Of a DNA stretch of 5,442 nt, positions 1-5,182 are shown piece after piece. The notes beneath the pieces were generated by a model that saw only the letters and a list, made by a program, of their open reading frames with translations, was not told the DNA's origin and searched no databases. The position numbers and the translations under genes were made by a program. Location of the stretch: NCBI GenBank assembly GCA_030039005.1, contig JASHQT010000065.1, positions 1-5,442 of the forward strand. Reading direction: 5' to 3'. How positions within the stretch are numbered: position 1 is the stretch's first letter; the number at the start of each line of letters is the position of its first letter. This DNA comes from Bryobacteraceae bacterium. GTDB lineage: Bacteria; Acidobacteriota; Terriglobia; Bryobacterales; Bryobacteraceae.

Positions 1-1923
1 GCCATTGACGAAGGGCCACTTGTCGAGATCGTGCTTGGCGGGGATAGTTCAAGGAAGATAACGCGAACCGCGGCCGCCATCGCCGGACCGCAGACTGTGG
101 GCAAGTTGATCGATTTGCTGATACCAGTCCACGCGGCGGTCACGGACATCGAGCAGGCAGCAACTGAGGCCGTGCGGCACCGGTACCAGGAGCTCACGGA
201 GAGAATTGCCAATGCGAGCCTCACGTCTCTCGGTAAGGCTCTGGTCGCCAGATCCGCGACAGATACGCCGCGCGAGATCGGCCTTTTCGCCGACGTGCTT
301 TCGCGCCACAGCGATCCGATCGAGCAGCCGTTGCTGCGGTTTCCGGAGCCATTGCATGGACAAGTCATTGAATTGGCGATGCGCTGGGCGAAACGTCTCA
401 TGGGAACTTCGAGTTCCACCCGTTCACAACTTGCGAACGTCGCGACTGTGATGGGCCGGCTGGCCGCCCCGGAATTTGTGCCCGTTCTTGGAGAAATGCT
501 GGCGGAGGACTTGAAACGCTGGCACGTCGTCCGCGAAGAATTCGTCGCGGCCCTCAAAAAAGGCGTGCGAATGCACTCCGACGCCCAAATGTCCTGGACC
601 CTGCAGTATCGCCGCGCCTTTGCCGCAATCGGCAATCATGCGGTCGTGACGCTGATGAAATCGTATCTGGCCGACCGGGGATACTGCGGTTTTGGTGTGG
701 CGGCCGCGCAGGTACTGGAAGACATATGGCAACGCGGCCAGCAGCCGTCCGCGGACAAGAGATTTGTTCCACAGCCGGATTTCTCCCGCGTGCGCGCCCG
801 TCGGGCGGACCGGCTGAAGCACGGGGCGGTATCAGACCCAAAGTCCTTCGCCACAGATATCATCGCCGTGGTTAACGACCTCATCGGGCCTGGGTCTGAC
901 GAGGAAGCACATGCGCACGCAGTTCAACTGGCGTGCGTCGCATTCACCATGCCTTATGGCGACGAGGACAATACGATTGACGCTTTGTTGAGGCTCTCCC
1001 AGCCCTCGCGCGTCAGGCAAAAACTGCTGACTGTTCTTGTGCTGGCCGGGGAGGTCATCGCATCTGAGATGATCCTCGATGCCATCAAGGCTTTGCTGGA
1101 AGATTCGAAGACGAAACAGTGGATGCTGTCGGATCAGAGTTGGTGGGAATGGGAGCAGTGGCTGATGCTGATGCCTTTCAGTGATAAGCCAGCCGCGACA
1201 ATCGAGACCTTGGAATTACTGGAACCGTTGAAACCGTATCCGTGGCGGTTGCGCGGGCTGCTGGCGGCGCTTGGATACGCACCCTCGTCGGAGGCTCTCG
1301 ATGTTCTCATAACCTTAGCCCGTAAGGATGCGCGCTTCCTGGCCGAACACGACTGGCTCCGCGCGTTAGAACTGAGAGGCATTTCCGTGATGGCACGAAC
1401 TCTCCTCGAATTCATCCGTGATGGGGCGTATCCCGTTAAGCCCGGTGGCATCGACAACTGGGCGCTGTCACAGAAATTGGCGGCTGGGGTTCTAGCCGAT
1501 CCCGGCCTGAAGACCCAGCTCTATCAAGAATACGAGAGCAATGCGGGAAATGCGCAGGGGGCGCTGTTCGAACGAACGATTTCCGAGATCGGCGAAAAGG
1601 ATGGCGTATTGGTTCTCGTCCGCGGCCACGCGCGGCAACCTAAGGCATTTCCTGGGGCGCTGGCCTCTGCTATCCGCAATGTTGCGGAGGGCACGAGGCC
1701 CTCGGCGACCTGGGCCGGGGCGAGCGAGGTGTTCAGCCGCGGGGTTCAGGACTTGCGCAAGGAGCTTTTCGGAATGACGGTTGGCGATCCGGCAGAGGCA
1801 CAGCTTGCCGCAGCATGCCTTACTGCGATCGACGAGATTCGGGATGACCATGGAGCGGCCGAATCTGAGTTCCGGCACCCCGATATCGATGCCGATCGCC
1901 CATGGCCAATTCTGCCGACATAG
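1..1923 (+). CDS. Large helical HEAT-like protein, C-terminal part (possible STAND/NACHT sensor), 5' truncated by window
   Basis: The frame is open from base 1 to the TAG at 1921–1923, about 640 codons. The GTG at 31 has no ribosome binding site, so the true start almost certainly lies upstream. The protein is leucine- and alanine-rich and reads as successive pairs of amphipathic helices. Examples are the stretches around 961–1110 and 1240–1420 (LLAALGYAPSSEALDVLITL, then a WLRALELRG segment), a HEAT-like pattern. A Trp-rich patch (WWEWEQWL) lies at 1141–1164, and the C-terminus has HPDIDADRPWP. No Walker motif, catalytic motif, signal peptide or membrane segment is visible in this part. From memory, similar helical tails with an HPDI...WP ending occur at the C-terminus of NACHT/STAND-type defence proteins, where they act as the sensing module. 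That is inference, because the NTPase part is not in the window. It could equally be a free-standing HEAT protein. Coding status is secure; function is not. Confidence 0.85.
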   Translation, partial: AIDEGPLVEIVLGGDSSRKITRTAAAIAGPQTVGKLIDLLIPVHAAVTDIEQAATEAVRHRYQELTERIANASLTSLGKALVARSATDTPREIGLFADVLSRHSDPIEQPLLRFPEPLHGQVIELAMRWAKRLMGTSSSTRSQLANVATVMGRLAAPEFVPVLGEMLAEDLKRWHVVREEFVAALKKGVRMHSDAQMSWTLQYRRAFAAIGNHAVVTLMKSYLADRGYCGFGVAAAQVLEDIWQRGQQPSADKRFVPQPDFSRVRARRADRLKHGAVSDPKSFATDIIAVVNDLIGPGSDEEAHAHAVQLACVAFTMPYGDEDNTIDALLRLSQPSRVRQKLLTVLVLAGEVIASEMILDAIKALLEDSKTKQWMLSDQSWWEWEQWLMLMPFSDKPAATIETLELLEPLKPYPWRLRGLLAALGYAPSSEALDVLITLARKDARFLAEHDWLRALELRGISVMARTLLEFIRDGAYPVKPGGIDNWALSQKLAAGVLADPGLKTQLYQEYESNAGNAQGALFERTISEIGEKDGVLVLVRGHARQPKAFPGALASAIRNVAEGTRPSATWAGASEVFSRGVQDLRKELFGMTVGDPAEAQLAAACLTAIDEIRDDHGAAESEFRHPDIDADRPWPILPT

Positions 1924-1941
1924 GCGCATTATGGGTACGCA

Positions 1942-2121
1942 TTGCACGTTTTCGTGAGTTCGACATGCTATGAACTGCGGGACCTTCGGGCCTCGATAAA
2001 ATCGTGGCTGACCAGTCACGGTCTTGTGCCCCTTATGAGCGACGAAGGGGGATTTCCGCACGTCGACGCCATGCCACCACGATCACCGACCGGGGACCAG
2101 CTGCGAACTGCAGGTATTTGA
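1942..2121 (+). pseudogene. DUF4062-domain gene remnant (N-terminal fragment only)
   Basis: The reading frame that follows the stop of the upstream helical protein is open from 1924 to the TGA at 2119–2121. It encodes HVFVSSTCYELRDLR from 1945, then a helix (IKSWLTSHGL), then LMSDEGGFPHVDAMPP up to about 2079. The order VFVSST, then L-R-D-x-R, then a G-L-x-P-L-x-S strand is the N-terminal signature of DUF4062, a domain often found at the N-terminus of STAND-type and other defence-linked proteins. After MPP the resemblance ends, and 13 unrelated residues follow before the stop, so nearly all of the domain is missing. The likeliest original start is the TTG at 1942, but no clear Shine-Dalgarno sequence precedes it. 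No other frame downstream resumes the domain. It is most likely a deletion scar. A functional 60-residue peptide that feeds translation into the PIN gene (start four bases after this stop) is possible but less likely. Confidence 0.7.
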
Positions 2122-2125
2122 TCTC

Positions 2126-3086
2126 GTGCTCACCGTTTATCTCGATCAGAACAAGTGGATCGAATTATCGAAGGCGCTGTACCGCGCGGACGCGAAGCCC
2201 ATAGACAAAGAGAACGCCGACATCCTACGGGCCGCGGTCGCGGCTGGCCGAGTGCGATTCCCGATTAGCGAGATACATCTCATGGAGGCGTACAGGATAG
2301 GCGACCGGGAGCGACGGCTCCGGCTGGCATCTGTGTTCGCAACATACAGCGGCGGCTGGTTCATAGCGAGCCGGCAAGCGCGTGTTTCGTATGAACTGAG
2401 TTCGGCATTGCGGAGGCTTCTGCTGCCGATTGACGGGTCCGAGCCGTCCTTCGACGCCTTCTCCCAGGATTTCTTTTGGGCATTCGGCGACGCCTCGTAT
2501 CTGTCGACCGTGATGTCGATTCCCGCTGACGAGCTGGCCGCGATCTCGTCGTCAATCGGTCCGGTCAATGCCTTGCTGAGCTACGTGGGGCTGAATGACG
2601 AAAGTATCCGGCGGGCGGCCGTGGTACGCATGCGGACATCAAATGATGAATTGACCGACCGAATCCGAAGCCGCCGTCGCCCTGACTCAGACCGAACCGG
2701 CGGACATTCGTTTTCGTGCGTACTCGGCCCAGCTTTTTCTTGAAGTCCAAGACAAGATCGGCGCCGCGCTTGGCTCGATGGGGAAAACATTTGCGGATCT
2801 TCGGGCGCTGCCGGATGAGAAGATTGCTTCGCTCATTGATCTGGTGCCGTGTTGGGACGTTGAACGATGCCTGTCGGTTGAGGTCGAGCAGCAATGGAGC
2901 CGGGAGTTACAGGGGAACGACGTTTACGATATTTCAGCCATGACCGCCGCGATTCCGTACTGCGATATGGTCGTGACGGAAAAACTGTGGGCCCACTTGT
3001 CCAACCGCTGTGGCGTCGCCGCCCGATACAACGCTCGGGTAGTTCATTCTTTAATGGATGTGGCTCCGGTTCTAGCGGGGCTGTGA
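2126..3086 (+). pseudogene. PIN-like nuclease gene disrupted by a frameshift
   Basis: Translation from GTG 2126 begins MLTVYLDQNKWIELSKAL. The VYLDQNKW strand with its first acidic residue is the N-terminal hallmark of a PIN-like RNase subfamily. A second conserved segment, FPISEIHLMEA, follows at about 2259–2291. In this frame the sequence degenerates after NDELTDR (about 2662) and stops at 2741–2743. The next frame continues without a break from about 2655 to the TGA at 3084–3086 as TESEAAVALTQTEPADIRFR and onward, and contains YDISAMTAAIPYCDMVVTEKLW (split here: YDISAM at about 2925, IPYCDMVVTEKLW at about 2952–2990). That is the typical C-terminal acidic motif of these proteins. Joined, the product would be about 320 residues with all three acidic segments. 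The shift equals one extra base (or two lost) around 2655–2665, with no obvious slippery heptamer, so loss of function or a sequencing error is more likely than programmed frameshifting. The ribosome binding site is weak (cagg at 2111–2114). Confidence 0.8.
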
Positions 3087-3087
3087 T

Positions 3088-3104
3088 AACGCTTCCGCGC
3101 GTTT
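3088..3104 (+). terminator. Possible weak stem-loop after the PIN pseudogene
   Basis: AACGC (3088–3092) and GCGTT (3099–3103) can pair across a 6-base loop, immediately after the TGA at 3084–3086. Only one further T follows, and the stem is just 5 bp, so it is at best a weak terminator. Confidence 0.2.
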
Positions 3105-3108
3105 ACGC

Positions 3109-3128
3109 AGGCCCGTCTCGACAAGTTT
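3109..3128 (+). repeat. Imperfect direct repeat flanking the CxxC gene (partner at 3748–3770)
   Basis: The sequence aggcccgtctcgacaagttt at 3109–3128 resembles 3748–3770, with AGGCC, CGTC and an exact CGACAAGTTT (3119–3128 and 3761–3770) in the same order but a 3-base size difference. The second copy includes the last codons of the CxxC gene. It may be chance, or a trace of the event that inserted the gene. Confidence 0.25.
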
Positions 3129-3182
3129 CTGGGGCCGATCACAGCTCAAGCCTATATATAGCAATAGGTTAGAGTCTCCCTA

Positions 3183-3199
3183 TAAACTGCTGTAGTTTA
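3183..3199. repeat. Inverted repeat TAAACT-N5-AGTTTA upstream of the zinc-protein promoter
   Basis: TAAACT (3183–3188) and AGTTTA (3194–3199) form a perfect 6-bp inverted repeat around gctgt. It lies four bases upstream of the TTGACA hexamer at 3203, in an AT-rich stretch that also contains the small palindrome ctatatatag. A position just upstream of the -35 element would suit a regulator binding site, but no regulator is identified for it. Confidence 0.35.
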
Positions 3200-3202
3200 A
3201 TA

Positions 3203-3232
3203 TTGACAAGAACTATTGAGCTGCTGTTTAAT
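3203..3232 (+). promoter_or_regulatory. Sigma70-type promoter for the CxxC protein, predicted leaderless start
   Basis: TTGACA at 3203–3208 is a perfect -35 hexamer. TTTAAT at 3227–3232 matches the -10 consensus at five of six positions, with an 18-bp spacer. Counting seven bases from the end of the -10 puts transcription start at about 3239, the A of the ATG that begins the next gene. The surroundings are much more AT-rich than the flanking genes. Confidence 0.6.
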
Positions 3233-3238
3233 TATGGC

Positions 3239-3772
3239 ATGGAGCAACATCAAGAGTTCTTCACATATAAATGCCCTCAGTGCGCATCGGTGCGCAACGC
3301 CGCCGAAGTCGCGTCGGAACTGCCTGACGCAATCCTCCGGCTGGCGGCCGGTCGGCGGAACGCGCGTCTAAGAATGATCCGGCGCGCCGGTCCCGGCAGG
3401 CCCGCGCTCGCACGCTGTCCCGGCTGCTCTCAGGAAATGCCATCAGCGGAATTGAAGGATCATCGGCTGAATTGCTTGCGTACGGAACTCGATAAGCTGC
3501 GCGGAATGAAAATTCTGCTTTCGCCCAAAGATCCCGACCCGTACCCGAATTTTCACATCAACTACATTCGCGATGACGAGGTCGAATTCCAGAAGGGATC
3601 CAATCACGACATCGTAACAGTGGACCTGCGCAAGATTGCCGAGATCACCCTCGATCGTGCCGAGAACGTCGCTCACATTCGCGTGCTCGGGCGCATTGTG
3701 TGGCACGACGATATCAAACGATGGCGCTTCGCTCCGACCGGCATGGTAGGCCGTCCGGCGCGACAAGTTTGA
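3239..3772 (+). CDS. Small putative zinc-binding protein with two CxxC pairs, unknown function
   Basis: The 177-residue product starts at ATG 3239 (MEQHQEFFTYKCPQC). A TTG at 3203 in the same frame would add 12 residues, but it coincides with the TTGACA hexamer and has no ribosome binding site, so ATG 3239 is preferred. Near the N-terminus is a CPQC pair. Around 3416–3475 lies CPGCSQEMPSAELKDHRLNC, a C-x2-C-x11-H-x3-C arrangement typical of a C2HC/C2H2-like zinc finger. Between them is an Arg-rich segment (RRNARLRMIRRAGPGRPALAR) that could contact nucleic acid. The C-terminal 80 residues look beta-rich (FHINYIRDDEVEF, IVTVDLRKIAEITLD, AHIRVLGRIVWHDD) and are not recognised. No signal peptide or membrane segment is seen, so it is probably cytoplasmic. 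It is a single gene between a decayed plus-strand region and the convergent ImmA gene. Zinc binding is inferred from spacing, and no function is assigned. Confidence 0.75.
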   Translation: MEQHQEFFTYKCPQCASVRNAAEVASELPDAILRLAAGRRNARLRMIRRAGPGRPALARCPGCSQEMPSAELKDHRLNCLRTELDKLRGMKILLSPKDPDPYPNFHINYIRDDEVEFQKGSNHDIVTVDLRKIAEITLDRAENVAHIRVLGRIVWHDDIKRWRFAPTGMVGRPARQV

Positions 3773-3824
3773 ACTCTCGGCCCGTCATTGTCGGCTTTTG
3801 TTGGTTCCTTAGATGAAGACGATC

Positions 3825-3847
3825 CTTCACCCTGCGTTCTGGTGAAG
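3825..3847. terminator. Hairpin between the convergent CxxC and ImmA genes
   Basis: CTTCACC (3825–3831) and GGTGAAG (3841–3847) form a perfect 7-bp stem around a 9-base loop. It sits about 50 bases after the plus-strand stop (3770–3772) and five bases beyond the minus-strand ImmA stop (3853–3855). Its position suits a bidirectional terminator, but neither side has a clear T-run, so it may be inefficient or only protect the 3' ends. Confidence 0.4.
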
Positions 3848-3852
3848 TTGCC

Positions 3853-4413
3853 TTAGTGAACTGAGCGCTGGATTCGGATCATCGCGCCGCTCGCGTTGAT
3901 GCGCATGCGGAGCAGGGGCTGGCTCACACCATAGATCTGGCAGGCGGTTTCGGTGTCGAGCGCGCGGTGGACGATGTGGAACGCGGCCTCGTTCGAGATC
4001 AGGATCGTCGCGCCGAGCCAACTGGCCTCGTCTTCCAGATCGCGGTCGACGTTCCGGCAACCCGAGGCGTCGATGGGCAGCGTGAAGGGGTGCCCGAGCA
4101 GCACATGCGCGAGTTCGTGGGAAATGTTGTTGCGCTGACGGTGGCAGTGATGGGAGTCATTGTGGACAATGATGCGTTTGAAATCATCGATGGGAAGTGT
4201 CGCAGCCGAAAAAGCGCCGTTGTCGAGATGGACAAGCTGACGGACGGCCTTCGGAAACGCGGCTTCGAAGGAACTGAGCGGCACGATCTCGATTTGTAGC
4301 CTTGCGGCCACAACCGCGAGATCGATCGGCGCGTGCGCCGGCAGTCCCTGGCCGCGGCGGAGGCGGACAGAAATACGATTGGCGCTGGCTTTGAATCCGC
4401 GTCTCAGGCTCAC
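3853..4413 (-). CDS. ImmA/IrrE-family metallo-endopeptidase
   Basis: The 186-residue product carries the zincin motif HELAH at residues 99–103 (NISHELAHVLLGH). A downstream acidic segment, LEDEASWLGATILIS (about 126–140), supplies the third zinc ligand (Glu127 or Glu129) as in ImmA/IrrE (COG2856) proteases. Length and architecture fit the short, protease-only members. Known relatives (ImmA of ICEBs1, IrrE/PprI–DdrO, CapP of CBASS) cleave a partner XRE-type repressor when activated by stress signals such as DNA damage. The partner here is the gene just upstream. The start is GTG at 4413–4411, which overlaps the repressor TGA (4412–4410) in a 4-base GTGA, so translational coupling and roughly matched synthesis are expected. 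The ORF has no ATG near this position, and GTG retains the conserved N-terminal region. No membrane segment is visible. The protease assignment is strong; the repressor as substrate is inferred from operon structure. Confidence 0.93.
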   Translation of the reverse strand: MSLRRGFKASANRISVRLRRGQGLPAHAPIDLAVVAARLQIEIVPLSSFEAAFPKAVRQLVHLDNGAFSAATLPIDDFKRIIVHNDSHHCHRQRNNISHELAHVLLGHPFTLPIDASGCRNVDRDLEDEASWLGATILISNEAAFHIVHRALDTETACQIYGVSQPLLRMRINASGAMIRIQRSVH

Positions 4414-4769
4414 GGCTCTTTCTCCCGGAAACGTTTATAGGCGGCCTTCAGGATCTGTTCGATCGCCTCGGCGCTCTCCTTGCTGAGGCTCTTGTCGGCG
4501 CGCAGGACGGCCGTGATCTGCGCCAGTGGCTCGGCGGTTTTCTTGGCGTCGCCCTTCTGCTTGCGGATGAACATTTCCGCCTGCAATCCGGACCATTTGA
4601 GAAGCGCGGCCAGTCCGTCCACATCGGGGCGCTTTCCCTGCGCCATCCGCGTGAGTGTGGATGCGCTGACACCGGCCTCTTCGGCGACCTCCTTCCAGGT
4701 CATGCCCGTAGCCAGACGCTGGCTGTCGAGTGCCGCATGGAACGCTTCCACGTCGAAGTTATCTGCCAT
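4410..4769 (-). CDS. XRE-family helix-turn-helix repressor, partner of the ImmA protease (CapH-like role)
   Basis: The 119-residue product starts at ATG 4769–4767, preceded by GGGAG (4779–4775) with a 5-base gap. A longer reading to 4844 would begin inside the operator/promoter region and is rejected. Residues 25–48 (TWKEVAEEAGVSASTLTRMAQGK) form a canonical XRE/Cro-type HTH, in a fold spanning roughly 8–70. After a charged linker (RKQKGDAKK), residues 82–115 form a C-terminal helical segment (ESAEAIEQILKAAYKRFREK). Such a segment could mediate oligomerisation and be the site of protease cleavage. Gene order (repressor first, protease overlapping) matches repressor–ImmA switches. The gene is divergent from the ubiquitin-like operon and faces an operator-rich region, so it most likely represses both itself and that operon. 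The role of repressor rather than activator is inferred. There is no sign of damage to the gene. Confidence 0.93.
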   Translation of the reverse strand: MADNFDVEAFHAALDSQRLATGMTWKEVAEEAGVSASTLTRMAQGKRPDVDGLAALLKWSGLQAEMFIRKQKGDAKKTAEPLAQITAVLRADKSLSKESAEAIEQILKAAYKRFREKEP

Positions 4770-4815
4770 TCCGTCTCCCGAAATTGCTAACTTGCAATTG
4801 CACGTCTGATGTGCA

Positions 4816-4844
4816 ATTATGATCCTGTGATTCGAGTTTAGCAA
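4816..4844 (-). promoter_or_regulatory. Predicted promoter of the XRE–ImmA operon
   Basis: Reading the minus strand, TTGCTA (4844–4839) and CATAAT (4821–4816) are separated by exactly 17 bases and match the sigma70 consensus at 4/6 and 5/6 positions. Transcription would start near 4809, leaving a leader of about 40 bases before the ATG at 4769. The -35 lies inside the right outer operator half and the -10 overlaps the right inner half, as expected for autorepression. Confidence 0.5.
4818..4823 (+). promoter_or_regulatory. Candidate -10 element for the Ubl operon
   Basis: TATGAT matches the -10 consensus at five of six positions and overlaps the minus-strand -10, so the two promoters would compete. 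No good -35 lies 16–18 bases upstream; the nearest TTG-containing hexamers (TTGCAA at 4792, TTGCAC at 4798) are at spacings of 20 and 14. Start would be near 4830, about 47 bases before the ATG at 4877. Confidence 0.35.
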
Positions 4845-4876
4845 TTACAGATCGATTTCGCAATCGGGAGGCAATC

Positions 4877-5173
4877 ATGGAACCCAATCTCCAGGCGCCG
4901 GAAGGCACCGTTCATCATCACCCGCATCCGGGGCGGCACCCGGACGAGGTGCGCATTCACGTCAACGACCGCCCGGTGGAGCTGAAAGGCGACCGGCATA
5001 CGGGACTCCAGATCAAGGAAGCGGCGATCGCGCAGCACGTCAAGATCGAGCTGGATTTCCTTCTCTATCTGGTGCGCCATCACCATCCCAACCAGCAGAT
5101 CGCGGACGGCGAAGAGGTCCATATTACGGACGAAAGCCGTTTCCACGCCATCGCCGACGACGACAACTCATAA
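4877..5173 (+). CDS. Ubiquitin-like protein, single multiubiquitin-family beta-grasp domain
   Basis: The 98-residue product starts at ATG 4877 after GGGAGG (4866–4871) with a 5-base gap. Residues 1–23 are flexible and His/Pro-rich (TVHHHPHPGRHP). Residues 24–94 form one beta-grasp domain: VRIHVNDRPVEL, then LQIKEAAIAQ with a helix, then LDFLLYLV and IADGEEVHITDESRFHAI. This matches the bacterial multiubiquitin family, ubiquitin-like modifiers encoded in operons with E1, E2 and JAB-type peptidases. Many members have several tandem domains; this one has a single domain. It ends ADDDNS with no C-terminal Gly-Gly, so if it is conjugated the chemistry or processing differs from canonical ubiquitin. 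It is the first gene of an operon with the E2-like gene nine bases downstream, and divergent from XRE–ImmA. Family assignment rests on recognition of the domain pattern. Confidence 0.88.
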   Translation: MEPNLQAPEGTVHHHPHPGRHPDEVRIHVNDRPVELKGDRHTGLQIKEAAIAQHVKIELDFLLYLVRHHHPNQQIADGEEVHITDESRFHAIADDDNS

Positions 5174-5178
5174 GGAGG
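5172..5178 (+). promoter_or_regulatory. Strong Shine-Dalgarno sequence for the E2-like gene
   Basis: AAGGAGG at 5172–5178 overlaps the TAA stop of the Ubl gene and lies four bases before ATG 5183. It is the best ribosome binding site in the window and decides the E2-like start, consistent with co-translation of the two genes. Confidence 0.8.
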
Positions 5179-5182
5179 GGCG

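Larger units (their letters stand above)
4782..4846. promoter_or_regulatory. Operator cluster: five GCAATT half-sites in nested inverted repeats
   Basis: GCAATT or its complement AATTGC occurs at 4782–4787, 4794–4799, 4796–4801, 4813–4818 and 4841–4846. The copies form an outer perfect 9-bp inverted repeat (AATTGCTAA 4782–4790, TTAGCAATT 4838–4846). An inner perfect 8-bp inverted repeat is AATTGCAC 4796–4803 with GTGCAATT 4811–4818, and 4793–4802 is the palindrome TGCAATTGCA. The cluster lies between the divergent XRE and Ubl genes and overlaps the predicted promoter elements. The most likely ligand is the adjacent XRE protein as dimers or higher oligomers. Confidence 0.7.

Noticed and set aside
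2029..2050. CCCCTT / AAGGGG inverted repeat as terminator of the HEAT-like gene
   Set aside because: The stem is only 6 bp, the loop is 10 bases, only a short ATTT follows, and it lies inside the DUF4062-like coding remnant, which explains the sequence better.
1492..2061. Long minus-strand open frame (189 codons) across the end of the HEAT-like gene
   Set aside because: It is antisense to a well-supported coding frame and to the DUF4062 remnant. The product is low in recognisable structure, and no ribosome binding site is apparent. It looks like a by-product of GC-rich codon use.
2004..2204. Plus-strand open frame spanning the start of the PIN gene
   Set aside because: It lies in a third frame overlapping both the DUF4062 remnant and the PIN N-terminus. 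The product is Arg/Ser-rich without any motif.
3203..3238. TTG at 3203 as start of the CxxC protein
   Set aside because: It is the -35 hexamer of a strong promoter whose predicted transcript begins at 3239, and no ribosome binding site precedes it.
3967..4299. Plus-strand open frame opposite the ImmA gene
   Set aside because: The minus strand encodes a clear HELAH protease here. The plus-strand product has no recognisable family.
4770..4844. Upstream extension of the XRE gene to an ATG at 4844
   Set aside because: The extra 25 residues read through the operator cluster and predicted promoter. The ATG at 4769 has a good GGGAG site and begins just before the HTH fold.
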